Source: Paenibacillus cymbidii (GTDB lineage Bacteria > Bacillota > Bacilli > Paenibacillales > NBRC-103111). From it: a stretch of 64,000 bases of DNA. The DNA lies in assembly GCF_004764705.1 (NCBI RefSeq), contig NZ_SHLX01000039.1, forward strand, positions 1 to 64,000, in the 5' to 3' direction. Below, piece after piece: positions 1-7,425 of this stretch. How positions within the stretch are numbered: position 1 is the first letter of the stretch; every line of letters starts with the position of its first letter. The translations under genes were made by a program, and so were the position numbers. The notes under the pieces are model-generated. The model did no database searches and was not told where the DNA came from. It was given only the letters and a program-made list of their open reading frames with translations.

Positions 1-28
1 CCTGAGCCAGGATCAAACTCTCCATAAA
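1..28 (-). rRNA. rrs: 16S ribosomal RNA, 5' end only
   Basis: The reverse complement of the first bases holds AGAGTTTGATCCTGGCTCAG, the universal 5' motif of bacterial 16S rRNA, preceded by TTTATGG as at the mature 5' end in Firmicutes. The gene runs leftward out of the window, so only about 28 nt are present. The exact mature end is inferred. ygxA lies directly upstream on the same strand, matching the ygxA-rrnD junction of Bacillus subtilis. Confidence 0.95.
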
Positions 29-90
29 GGTAGTTCGAACTTGCTCTTCAAACACTAGCTTACGATCCGAAGATCGTTGTTGCTTGCTCA

Positions 91-120
91 CTCGTTGTTC
101 AGTTTTCAAAGGGCAATGAT
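91..120 (-). promoter_or_regulatory. rRNA leader antitermination-like (boxA-type) segment
   Basis: On the minus strand the leader reads CCTTTGAAAACTGAACAACG about 65 nt before the 16S start. This CTTTGAAAACTGAACA motif is the conserved leader/spacer segment of Firmicute rRNA operons and is taken as the boxA-type antitermination region. Recognition is by similarity only. Confidence 0.6.
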
Positions 121-229
121 AAAGCTTGGTGTCGCCCGAAAAGTCAAGCCGCGCAAGACATTGTCGTGATGTTGCCATCTTGTCGCGAAGCGTCTTGCCG
201 GTGGGCTTTCGTTTAACGGCGACTTTTAT

Positions 230-259
230 ATCATACCACATCGCCGATCACGATTGCAA
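230..259 (-). promoter_or_regulatory. rRNA promoter, proximal (P2)
   Basis: On the minus strand, -35 TTGCAA (254-259) and -10 TATGAT (230-235) are separated by 18 bp. It lies about 200 bp upstream of the 16S start, downstream of a second promoter, as in tandem rRNA promoters. No gene lies between 29 and 455; the stretch holds only this promoter, P1 and the leader. Confidence 0.6.
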
Positions 260-325
260 GCTTTATTTTTTTCTTCTTCTTTCGTCCGCCGCGCTTCCGG
301 ACAAGCCTTCCAAGCGGCGAGTACT

Positions 326-355
326 AATGTATCACAGACCCGGAACCGAAGTCAA
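326..355 (-). promoter_or_regulatory. rRNA promoter, distal (P1)
   Basis: On the minus strand, -35 TTGACT (350-355) and -10 TACATT (326-331) are separated by 18 bp. Together with the proximal promoter it forms a tandem pair typical of Bacillus-type rRNA operons. Confidence 0.55.
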
Positions 356-455
356 GATAAAAAACGATGTTTTTTTGCTGCCAATCCATGTGCTTCGTTG
401 TAGCCTTATTGTCCCCAGACCAGATTCCTTTACTCATCGAAATAGGACATCAGGA

Positions 456-1325
456 TCAACAGGCCGCATAACGGATTTCCAGGTCGCACATCTGCCCGTC
501 CGCCAAAATCGTCTCTTCGCGCAGCAGCCCCTTTTTGACCAATTTGTTCAAAAGCAAGGGAGTTCTCCCCTGTACTCCTTCCAAATCGGGATGAGCGCTT
601 AATTCGTCGACTCCCCACGACTGCTCGCGACCGCCGATAATGCGGAGCAACGGGGCGCAGCATACGCTCATTTTGGACATGACGGAAAACTCCGCGGCGA
701 GCAGGACGAGCTCGATGCGCTGTTTGAGCGTTTCGCCGCTCATCGTCAGTTCTTCGTACAGCTTGTACACGCCGACATTATGCTGCCGCACCTGCCGCCA
801 CACCGTAATTTCCGGCTGCACGCCCTGTTCGATAATGACGATGCGCGCCCAATGATGAAGGGCCTTCAAGATGCTGTTGTAGCCGTCCAGCAGCTGATCT
901 TCCTGCAGGCACAGCTTCGCTTCCGTATAACTGCACAGGAACGAGGAAAACTCCAGCAGAAGCAACCGTTCCCTCAGCTCGGAGGGAAATTCCAGCAGCC
1001 GATGCCGCAAATCCTCCAGAAACATCGTCTTGTCCACCATAATATCGCCTCGCAGTATCCATTGGATCACGCTTCGGTTCTCACCGCCGGCAATCCAACC
1101 TTCGAGCGCCAAGCGGTCCACCCATCTTTCTTGTATACGACTACCTTCTTTTATATAATGAAATAGGTTCGGGGCCGGGCAATCGCCTTGCGTCACGACC
1201 AGAACCACCATGTCAAAACCGTCATCGATCGGAACAAATGACGTCCCGTCGCGGTAGACGACAGCGGATTGCACCCGTTCGTCGTTTCGCCATCTGCCCG
1301 CCAGCTCGTCCAGCAAAAGTTTCAT
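456..1325 (-). CDS. ygxA: Nucleotidyltransferase-like protein, YgxA family
   Basis: This 289-residue soluble protein resembles the YgxA family, annotated in Bacilli as nucleotidyltransferase-like; its substrate is not known. Recognisable family blocks are the central EVTVWRQV-type segment followed by VYKLYEELT and a helix-rich middle (about residues 130-225). The acidic N-terminal half (DERVQSAVVY ... DGFDMVVLVV) looks like a degenerate nucleotidyltransferase core. The start is ATG 1325 with GGAGG upstream. Its position between ygzB and a 16S gene transcribed the same way reproduces the Bacillus order perR-ygzB-ygxA-rrn, which supports the call more than any motif. Reaction and cellular role remain undefined. 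Confidence 0.8.
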   Translation of the reverse strand: MKLLLDELAGRWRNDERVQSAVVYRDGTSFVPIDDGFDMVVLVVTQGDCPAPNLFHYIKEGSRIQERWVDRLALEGWIAGGENRSVIQWILRGDIMVDKTMFLEDLRHRLLEFPSELRERLLLLEFSSFLCSYTEAKLCLQEDQLLDGYNSILKALHHWARIVIIEQGVQPEITVWRQVRQHNVGVYKLYEELTMSGETLKQRIELVLLAAEFSVMSKMSVCCAPLLRIIGGREQSWGVDELSAHPDLEGVQGRTPLLLNKLVKKGLLREETILADGQMCDLEIRYAAC

Positions 1326-1432
1326 CGCCGCCTCCGAGTAATTCGGCTTAAGTTTGCAACTATAGTGTTCGACGCCGGCGTTTTCGTTTCCTGCCGCTTC
1401 TGAAGAATATGCAAGGGAAAGTAGGGAAAATC

Positions 1433-1816
1433 ATGCTTTTGAAATCGAGCAAAGTCAATGAGTTTCGCCTGTGGGGGCTGCTGCTTACCATGTTCGGCCT
1501 GCTGCTGATGGTGCTTGGCATGGCCGGCATCGTCTTCGATTGGGGATCCGTCGGCAAAGTGATCGCCGCCATCTGCCTCATTCTTGGGCTGATTAGCGTC
1601 ATGGCCAGCATGGCGATCTACTTCTGGGCAGGCATGCTGTCGACAAGCGCGGTGTCGCTCGAATGTCCGGAATGCGGCCGGATGACCAAGGTGCTCGGCA
1701 AAACGGACCGCTGCATGTTCTGCAAAACGATTCTGACATTCGATCCGAAACTGGCGAACGCATCGGCATCGGACACACACGCACACGGACAGGAAAACAA
1801 CTCGACCGGCGTCTGA
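1433..1816 (+). CDS. ygzB: Zinc-ribbon membrane protein, YgzB family (DUF2614)
   Basis: The product is a small membrane protein of 127 residues. Two hydrophobic segments (about residues 10-33 and 40-63) are followed by a cytoplasmic zinc ribbon of two CxxC pairs (CPEC and CMFC) and a hydrophilic tail, the layout of YgzB/DUF2614. ATG 1433 was chosen over ATG 1409 because the protein then begins MLLKSSKVNEF, aligning with family N-termini of the type MxKxSSKIN, and because AGGG-type ribosome-binding bases precede it. It is divergent from ygxA, followed at once by a terminator, and close to perR as in Bacillus. Function is unknown. Confidence 0.85.
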   Translation: MLLKSSKVNEFRLWGLLLTMFGLLLMVLGMAGIVFDWGSVGKVIAAICLILGLISVMASMAIYFWAGMLSTSAVSLECPECGRMTKVLGKTDRCMFCKTILTFDPKLANASASDTHAHGQENNSTGV

Positions 1817-1827
1817 CGGCCTCAATG

Positions 1828-1868
1828 AAAAGGCACTCCCGGATCCAATACGATCCCGGAGTGCCTTT
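1828..1868. terminator. Bidirectional terminator between ygzB and the GH18 gene
   Basis: A near-perfect hairpin with arms AAAGGCACTCCCGGATC and GATCCCGGAGTGCCTTT and a short CAATAC loop lies between the convergent gene ends at 1816 and 1888. A-rich and T-rich flanks suit termination in both directions. Confidence 0.8.
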
Positions 1869-1887
1869 GTTGTTGATGGTTCCGTTA

Positions 1888-3648
1888 TTAAGGCAGCTTC
1901 TCCAGCGTGTCCTTGATGAGCGTCCAAATATCCGGCGTTTCGAAGGTGCGACTCCAGGAAGCGATGCCGGCCAAACGAAGCTTCTTGACCAGTTCCGTCC
2001 GACTTTTCATCGAAACGGCGTCCTCGATCCAGATCTTCATCGTTTTGTCGCCTTCCTTGTACTCCACATAGTTCTGACCGGTCGCGGCGTCGAAAACAGG
2101 CGTCAGTTTTTTCTCCTTCAGCAGATTCTGCACGGCCTCCATGCCAACCGCCTTGGAGGTGACCGACGTCTTCCCGTCCTTCGTCTGCTCCGTCCAGATG
2201 CGAGTGTAGTACGGAACGCCGAGCACCAGCTTGGAGGCGGGGACGTCGTCTTTTTCCATAATTGCGGTGATGCCCTTCTCGACCCAAGGCAGCGATGCGA
2301 CCGAACCGGCCGTCGGGCTGGTCGACCAGTGCTCGTCGTACGTCATGACAATCATGTAATCGACGACTTCGCCAAGCGCACGGCGATCGAGGAACAAGGA
2401 ATACACTTCCGAACCATCGCGCACGGTGACGTCGATCGATACGACAACGCCCGCCTCATGCAGGAACGGTGTCAGTTCTCGCACGAACTGCACGACATTC
2501 GTTTTATCCTTCAGGTACACGTTCTCGAAATCGATGTTGATGCCTTGCAACTGGTACATCTGCACGTAGCTGACGAGCTGCTTGATCATTTTCATACGTT
2601 TGTCGTAGCTGGACAACGCGTCGGTTGTGATTTTCGGATCGAAGCCGTTGCTGAACAGCGCCCATAACTGATAGCCTTGCTCGTGCGCCCATTTGACGAA
2701 CGAGGCGTCGGCCAAATTTTTCAGGTTGCCGTCTCCGTCCGCCAAATGGAACCATTGCGGGCTGATGACATTGAGTCCGGGCATGGCCGGAATTTGTTTG
2801 GTGTCCGGATTTTTCGTGACGACCTGCTGCCAGGTCAGGTTGATTTTGCCCCCGAGCGGCTTCCACGGCACAAAGGCCGGCTTCGTCTCCTGCTTCGGGA
2901 TCGTTTCGATCTGATCGAGCGCCACGTCCGTTTTTTTGGCATAACCCATCAAACCGTTCGTGCGCTGGATGCGATACCAGGCACCGGTATCTTCCCAGAT
3001 CATGACCTTCTCGCCCTGCGGCAAGTCGGCGGCGATCGTCGCCTTGATCGACGGCTCCGTACGCATGGCGGCCTTGCGCTGCGGGTGCTGCTTGTCCGCT
3101 TTCACAACGCCCCACGGAATCGCATCGCCTTCGCGGGCGAGCAGCACCGCTCCCGTCTCGGCCGACTCGCGGATGTCGACGCGGTACGTATCGCGCAGCG
3201 GCTCAATCGGCACATAAACCGTATCTCCAATCTTCTCCACCGGGAAACGAAGCGCAAACGGCTTTTCGTTCACCGTAGCGGACAACTGGTTCGACGGAAG
3301 ACGAATTACTTTATCCTGCGTCGTCACGATGACCGAGCGGCTCGCTTCGTCATAGGCGATCGCCGGATCGATCAGTTCCTTGATCAACGGCAACGGCAGT
3401 TTGATCGCTTCCGCCGATCCGGAGGCCGGCAAATCTTTTCTCTCGCCTTGGTAATAGATCGCTTGTTTCAATGAGGACGGGTCTTGCACGGCATGTTCGC
3501 TATTCGGCCAATATTCGCGCCAATACCAGCCGATACCAGCAGCGAGCGCAAGCAGCAGCGCCACAACCAGCAGAAACAGGGCAACGGCAACAACGGGTCT
3601 CCGCCTGCGCGGCGGGCGGGCCAAAGCAGTCTGGTAGTCGGTTCTCAT
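1888..3648 (-). CDS. Membrane-anchored glycoside hydrolase family 18 protein with SH3 domain
   Basis: A 586-residue exported protein likely to act on chitin, peptidoglycan or a related wall glycan. Order of parts: basic N-terminus and one membrane/signal-anchor helix (about 17-42), a copper-amine-oxidase-like N-terminal domain (about 60-172), a bacterial SH3 domain (about 185-245), then a GH18 barrel (about 285-586). The catalytic strand is GINIDFENV (369-377) with proton donor Glu375; the first Asp of the usual DGxDxDxE motif is replaced by Gln. The later MTYDEHW segment is the usual Tyr/Asp active-site strand. AGGAG precedes ATG 3648. The gene is inserted between ygzB and perR, which are close neighbours in Bacillus. 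The precise substrate cannot be read. Confidence 0.85.
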   Translation of the reverse strand: MRTDYQTALARPPRRRRPVVAVALFLLVVALLLALAAGIGWYWREYWPNSEHAVQDPSSLKQAIYYQGERKDLPASGSAEAIKLPLPLIKELIDPAIAYDEASRSVIVTTQDKVIRLPSNQLSATVNEKPFALRFPVEKIGDTVYVPIEPLRDTYRVDIRESAETGAVLLAREGDAIPWGVVKADKQHPQRKAAMRTEPSIKATIAADLPQGEKVMIWEDTGAWYRIQRTNGLMGYAKKTDVALDQIETIPKQETKPAFVPWKPLGGKINLTWQQVVTKNPDTKQIPAMPGLNVISPQWFHLADGDGNLKNLADASFVKWAHEQGYQLWALFSNGFDPKITTDALSSYDKRMKMIKQLVSYVQMYQLQGINIDFENVYLKDKTNVVQFVRELTPFLHEAGVVVSIDVTVRDGSEVYSLFLDRRALGEVVDYMIVMTYDEHWSTSPTAGSVASLPWVEKGITAIMEKDDVPASKLVLGVPYYTRIWTEQTKDGKTSVTSKAVGMEAVQNLLKEKKLTPVFDAATGQNYVEYKEGDKTMKIWIEDAVSMKSRTELVKKLRLAGIASWSRTFETPDIWTLIKDTLEKLP

Positions 3649-3705
3649 GGTACACTCCTAAAACTCCCAAATGATTTCTCGGCGCAACACGGCGCCAAAC
3701 AAACG

Positions 3706-3753
3706 AAAGGCGCGTCAAACGCTCGGTGTCACCCAATGTTCAACACGCCTTTT
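3706..3753 (-). terminator. perR terminator
   Basis: Downstream of the perR stop, the minus strand carries AAAGGCG and CGCCTTT arms extended by TGT/ACG and AAC/GTT pairs around a loop of about 17 nt, followed by a moderately T-rich stretch. Position fits a terminator for perR. Confidence 0.55.
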
Positions 3754-3790
3754 ATACGATTCTATTCTATCAAATGTTCCACTATTCCGG

Positions 3791-4243
3791 TTAGTGTTGG
3801 GAAATAGCGCGACACGATCGGCACGTGCCATACACTTCGAGCCGATGACTGGTGACGGCGAAGCCGGTTTCGTTCTCGGCGGCCGATTCGATATGGAACA
3901 GCGGCGGGTAGGAAAAGTCTTCGATCTTGCCGCAGCGCTCGCAACGGGCGTGATAGTGGGTCGACATATCGGCGTCAAAATGGCTGCACTGGTCGCCGTA
4001 TGTCAGCTCGCGCACCAGACCGGCGTCGATAAACACCTTCAAATTGTTGTACACCGTCGCCACGCTCATACTTGAAAACCGGTTCTCCAGCGCGCGATAA
4101 ATATCGTCGGCGGTGGGGTGGGATTTCGTCCCTTGCAAATAGGACAAAATGGCAAAACGCTGCGGCGTCATGCGTATCCCGTTCCGTTTCAACTTATCCA
4201 GCGCCTGTTCCAATCTTGCTTCCACGACTGCATTCACCGCCAA
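3791..4243 (-). CDS. perR: Peroxide-responsive repressor PerR (Fur family)
   Basis: A Fur-family metalloregulator that in Bacilli represses oxidative-stress genes and is inactivated by metal-catalysed oxidation of its His ligands. The winged helix contains MTPQRFAIL and SMSVATVYNNLK. Regulatory-metal ligands of Bacillus PerR are matched: HPTADDIY, the Asp of HFD, the paired His of THYHARC and the Asp of KIEDF; that Asp separates PerR from Fur. Structural zinc sites are CERC and CRSC. Reading can be extended to ATG 4354, but a good promoter lies inside that extension (4283-4312), so translation must begin downstream. TTG 4243 (150 residues) is listed; GTG 4237 or 4225 are also possible. Synteny with ygzB and ygxA supports the name. 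Confidence 0.9.
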   Translation of the reverse strand: MAVNAVVEARLEQALDKLKRNGIRMTPQRFAILSYLQGTKSHPTADDIYRALENRFSSMSVATVYNNLKVFIDAGLVRELTYGDQCSHFDADMSTHYHARCERCGKIEDFSYPPLFHIESAAENETGFAVTSHRLEVYGTCRSCRAISQH

Positions 4244-4282
4244 TGACTCTGACTTCTGCCTGATTTCCTCTTGACTACCCCC

Positions 4283-4312
4283 ATTGTAAGTGCGTGTCGT
4301 TCGATTTGTCAA
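4283..4312 (-). promoter_or_regulatory. perR promoter
   Basis: On the minus strand, -35 TTGACA (4307-4312) and -10 TACAAT (4283-4288) are separated by 18 bp. It places the perR transcript start near 4275 and excludes the longer open frame starting at 4354. Confidence 0.75.
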
Positions 4313-4364
4313 CGGCGACAGGCCCGATTTGGCCCGGGCCGCCGCACTGTGCATCCAAAAGGCG

Positions 4365-5609
4365 TCAATTCGCCTTGTTCACTTCAATCGAGCTGTTGGT
4401 GGTATGCAATTTGATTTCGTAGGTGCCGGCGCCGATCGTGCCTTCGATGCTCGATTTCTGCATGCGCAGCGGCAGCTCGGTATCGACGCCGCCCGAGGAC
4501 GTCTGCCCCTTCACCGTATAATCGCCATGCTCCGGCAACCCGACCGCAATCGAGCCGTTGCTCGTGGACAAATCCCAGTTGCCGCCAACCGTGCGGCTTA
4601 CCGCTTCGATGCGGCCGTTCGACGTATCGGCGACGACGGCTTTGGCCGCCTGCTGAACGGTAACCTTGCCGTTCGACGTATCGATGTCGAGATTGCCGGC
4701 GATGTCGTTCGCCTCAATCGAGCCGTTCGTCGTGCGCAGCGTCGTGTCGCCTCCGATCGTGTACAGCACGATTTTGCCGTTGCTCGTCTTCGCCTGAACC
4801 CCGCCGCCGATGTCGCTCGCTTCGATCCGCCCGTTGCTGGACTCGAGCTGCAGGCTGCCCTCGATGCGCTGCGCTTCGATCGCACCGTTCGTCGTATGCA
4901 GCCCCATCAGCTTCACGCCCTTGATGTCTTCGGCGTCGACGGCGCCGTTGCGGGTCGCCAAGCCGACTTCCGCGTCAAGCTTGGCAGGCAGTGTCACGTA
5001 CAGATGGAGCGTCGGCTTCTGGCGGATGCCGAACCGGTTGGCATATTCGTCCGCAACGGCCGTTATCGTCATTTCGCCGCCGGAGAAGGCTGTATCGAAT
5101 CGGACGCTGTCCGCCACCTTGGCCGCGTTGTCCTGGCTCTTCGTATTGACCCAGACGGTGGCGCCGATCATAATCGTGTCGACGTCGGCTTGGCGGACGG
5201 TCAAGTCGCCGCTCAAATTTTGCAGCGAGATGCGGCCCGCGCCGGTTTCGACCGGTACGGCTGCCGCCTCGCGCTCGAACTTGTGCCCTCTCTCTCCGCC
5301 GTTCAGAAACGGCAGCCCGTCCAGATGAAGCGCGCTGAGCGATAAACCGCCCGACTGCGTGCTGACGACGACGACAGCCGAAATGATGACCGCAATAAAT
5401 ACGCCGCCCAAATCAAGCCGGACCTGCCGCTCGTCGTTGCGCTTCAGCGCCGTTACCAACAAATATTCGACGCCGAGCGAAATGAGTACGAGCGGCCACC
5501 ATGAGGCCAAATGATGCAAATAGTCGCCGCCCGTCACCTGGTCGTACAACAGCAAGCCGCCCATCGCTACCAAAATCAGCGCGGCCGTATATTTTCCCAC
5601 CTTGATCAT
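4365..5609 (-). CDS. Membrane protein with LiaF-like helices and DUF4097 beta-repeat domain
   Basis: A 414-residue envelope protein of the DUF4097 class. Hydrophobic helices occupy about residues 8-25, 36-53 and 68-84, the first two resembling the LiaI/LiaF-type membrane module. The rest is a right-handed beta-repeat region in which a unit of 18-20 residues with Asn/Ser-Gly turns recurs (TTNGAIEA, SSNGRIEA, TSNGKIVL, TTNGSIEA, TSNGKVTV, TSNGRIEA, TSNGSIAV). It is the last gene of an ECF sigma / anti-sigma operon, 36 bp after the preceding membrane gene, so an envelope-stress sensing or effector role is inferred. No enzyme motif is visible. Confidence 0.8.
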   Translation of the reverse strand: MIKVGKYTAALILVAMGGLLLYDQVTGGDYLHHLASWWPLVLISLGVEYLLVTALKRNDERQVRLDLGGVFIAVIISAVVVVSTQSGGLSLSALHLDGLPFLNGGERGHKFEREAAAVPVETGAGRISLQNLSGDLTVRQADVDTIMIGATVWVNTKSQDNAAKVADSVRFDTAFSGGEMTITAVADEYANRFGIRQKPTLHLYVTLPAKLDAEVGLATRNGAVDAEDIKGVKLMGLHTTNGAIEAQRIEGSLQLESSNGRIEASDIGGGVQAKTSNGKIVLYTIGGDTTLRTTNGSIEANDIAGNLDIDTSNGKVTVQQAAKAVVADTSNGRIEAVSRTVGGNWDLSTSNGSIAVGLPEHGDYTVKGQTSSGGVDTELPLRMQKSSIEGTIGAGTYEIKLHTTNSSIEVNKAN

Positions 5610-5645
5610 GGTTGTCCCTCTTTCTTCTATCCGCGGCTTTCCGAA

Positions 5646-6284
5646 TTATTTGCGCCGGTCCAGCCAGAACATGACGACGCCTGCGGCAATCAGCAGAATC
5701 GCGCCGACATAAGCCCCGCCGTGCGTAAACAAACCGATGACCCACACCGGCTTCGTAGTGAACAGAAACACGACAAGTCCGAAGCCGATCAGGAACAAGC
5801 CGAAATGGTTGCCGTTGATCGGCTGCACCGGCATTTGCCACGGCTGGCCGGTTTGCTGCGCTTGCCACAAGCTGGCGTTGATCGCGTCCGCCGATTGCAG
5901 CGCATCGAACAGGCTGTAGAAATAAATGACCGGAAGCAGCAAGCTGATCAGCACGATGATCGGCATCGTGTTGTCGCCCTCCGCATTGATGGCGAAGTAA
6001 GGAATCGCCGCGATATTGACGAAAAACAGCATCATCATAAACAGCCCTTTGGGCATCAGACCGAGGTAGAAATGGCCGGTTCCCGGCATGAACAAACTCA
6101 GCAAGCCGGTGACGAACTTGCTCTTGCGCATGCGCGGCGCGTACGGCGGCACGCCTGCTGCAGGCGCATGCGCCTGCATCGGCGCCGACGGGTAACTGCG
6201 GATGCGTTCTTCCAGAAACGGATCGGCCGGGCGCGATGCCGGCTGCGAATCATGCGATTGCGGTTGCGATTGTATGGGCTCCAA
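5646..6284 (-). CDS. Multi-span membrane protein of the ECF operon
   Basis: A 212-residue protein with a Pro/Gln/Ala-rich cytoplasmic N-terminus (about 1-50) and four or five hydrophobic helices between residue 55 and the C-terminus. The segment LLSLFMPGTGHFYLGLMPKG resembles the Gly/Pro-containing first helix of TM2-type proteins. It starts at TTG 6284, preceded by the strong ribosome-binding site AAGGAGGTC; longer in-frame reading upstream enters the anti-sigma gene and is rejected. It lies between the anti-sigma factor and the DUF4097 gene, all on the minus strand. The family is recognised only loosely and the function is unknown. Confidence 0.75.
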   Translation of the reverse strand: MEPIQSQPQSHDSQPASRPADPFLEERIRSYPSAPMQAHAPAAGVPPYAPRMRKSKFVTGLLSLFMPGTGHFYLGLMPKGLFMMMLFFVNIAAIPYFAINAEGDNTMPIIVLISLLLPVIYFYSLFDALQSADAINASLWQAQQTGQPWQMPVQPINGNHFGLFLIGFGLVVFLFTTKPVWVIGLFTHGGAYVGAILLIAAGVVMFWLDRRK

Positions 6285-6313
6285 CGAAATGACCTCCTTA
6301 TTCGATTCGAAAT

Positions 6314-6739
6314 TTACAAAGCGCGCAGCGATTCCCGCAGCAGCTCGAGCAGACGGTCCGCTCCGTCGCCCGACATCGCGGCGCCAAGGACGGCGATGCC
6401 GCGAAACAGGGCAAAGTGGACGAACAAGTAGGTGACGGCGAGCGCGATCCCCATGTTGACAAATTCCGGCGAAATCAGCCGCCGCGGCGGCTTGGCCGCT
6501 CCCGCTTCGCCCGGCGCGCTCCCGTACGCGGCCTGCAGCACGCGTTCCGCGAAGCCGGCCGAAGGACGCTCCTCCGGCATCGACTCCAGCGCGGCCACCA
6601 GGCTGCGCCGCCGCTCCAGCTCCTGTCGGCAAGCCTCGCAGCCGGCAACATGCAGCCGTATCGCCTCATCGGCCGCGATCGCCGGATCCTGGAACAAATA
6701 ACGGTCCAGCTCCCGCGCTTTCGGGTGTTGGCGTTTCAT
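6314..6739 (-). CDS. Anti-sigma factor with zinc-finger (zf-HC2) domain
   Basis: A 141-residue single-pass protein. Its cytoplasmic N-terminus has the ZAS/zf-HC2 signature (LHVAGCEACRQEL, about residues 28-40; His-x3-Cys-x2-Cys), which holds the cognate ECF sigma factor. One membrane helix (about 95-118, NMGIALAVTYLFVHFALF) follows a Pro/Arg linker, then a short outside tail. It overlaps the 3' end of the sigma gene by 74 bp, which indicates coupled expression. Release of sigma would depend on an envelope signal, possibly through the two downstream membrane proteins (inference). Confidence 0.85.
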   Translation of the reverse strand: MKRQHPKARELDRYLFQDPAIAADEAIRLHVAGCEACRQELERRRSLVAALESMPEERPSAGFAERVLQAAYGSAPGEAGAAKPPRRLISPEFVNMGIALAVTYLFVHFALFRGIAVLGAAMSGDGADRLLELLRESLRAL

Positions 6740-7292
6740 CTCCGTGCACCTCCTGCCACTTCGTCTTCAGCATCGATCTGCCGCGGTACAGGCGAGTTTC
6801 CACCGTCTTCACCGGCAAGCCGCAAATGGCACCGATTTCTTCGTACGACAGTTGCCGGTAATGATACAAATAAAGCACCAGCCGATATTTCTCCGGCAGC
6901 CGGGCCAGCAGCTCCTGGACGGATACTTGCCGCTCCTTGCGCAGGACGGCGGCTTCCGGTTCCTCGCGGCGATCGCCCAGCCATTCCTTGACCCGGTCCA
7001 GCAGGACGGTTCCCGGCCTGCGCCGCTGCCGGCGCATGTAGTCGGCCGCGGTATTGGCGGCGATCCGGTACAGCCACGTCGTAAACCGCGCTTCGCCGCG
7101 ATAACCGGCAATCGTCCGGTACAGGCGGAGAAACACTTCCTGGGCGATGTCCTCGGCCGTCTCGCGCCGCTGCACGACTTGCTGCGCGATGCCGTACACG
7201 AACGTCTGGTGCTTCTCGACCAGCTGCCGGAAGGCGTCGGGATCGCCTTGGCGGACCCGAGCGACAAGCTCCTCATCCGGAGCAAGCTCCAT
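6666..7292 (-). CDS. ECF-type RNA polymerase sigma factor
   Basis: A 208-residue ECF sigma-70 factor. Region 2 includes the core-binding and -10 segments ETAEDIAQEVFLRLYR and FTTWLYRIAANTAADY (about 45-85); region 4 carries YRQLSYEEIGAICGLPVKTVETRLYRGR (about 145-172). The start is ATG 7292 with AAAGGAGG at good spacing. It heads a four-gene operon: sigma, zf-HC2 anti-sigma, membrane protein, DUF4097 protein. Such sets serve cell-envelope stress in Bacilli. A candidate autoregulatory promoter lies at 7335-7363. The short Pro/Gly-rich C-terminal tail after region 4 (about 185-208) is where the anti-sigma reading frame overlaps. Confidence 0.9.
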   Translation of the reverse strand: MELAPDEELVARVRQGDPDAFRQLVEKHQTFVYGIAQQVVQRRETAEDIAQEVFLRLYRTIAGYRGEARFTTWLYRIAANTAADYMRRQRRRPGTVLLDRVKEWLGDRREEPEAAVLRKERQVSVQELLARLPEKYRLVLYLYHYRQLSYEEIGAICGLPVKTVETRLYRGRSMLKTKWQEVHGDETPTPESAGAGPLFVPGSGDRGR

Positions 7293-7334
7293 CCCGATGC
7301 CTCCTTTCGCTTCGCTTGCCAGGCTCTATTCCTT

Positions 7335-7363
7335 TAGACGTCGATTTCAACTCGAACCCTTCA
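7335..7363 (-). promoter_or_regulatory. Candidate ECF autoregulatory promoter
   Basis: On the minus strand a CGTCTA element (7335-7340), the typical -10 of ECF promoters, lies 43 bp before the sigma start. A TGAAGG element (7358-7363) lies 17 bp further upstream. The -35 lacks the usual AAC core, so the call is tentative. Confidence 0.35.
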
Positions 7364-7371
7364 CTTTTCGT

Positions 7372-7421
7372 AAAAAAAAGAGCCCGGAAACCGCCGGCAA
7401 CGATGGCCGCGTTCCGGACTC
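7372..7421 (-). terminator. Terminator after the MgtC-like gene
   Basis: On the minus strand a hairpin with arms GAGTCCGGAAC and GTTTCCGGGCTC is followed directly by eight T residues, beginning four bases after the mgtC-like stop codon. Confidence 0.8.
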
Positions 7422-7425
7422 CCGG

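Noticed and set aside
126-602. 158-codon plus-strand ORF upstream of the 16S gene
   Set aside because: It runs through the rRNA promoters and the 3' end of ygxA on the opposite strand; composition is not protein-like.
3791-4354. 187-codon version of PerR starting at ATG 4354
   Set aside because: A good promoter lies inside the extra segment and the extension has no counterpart in the PerR family, which is about 145-150 residues.
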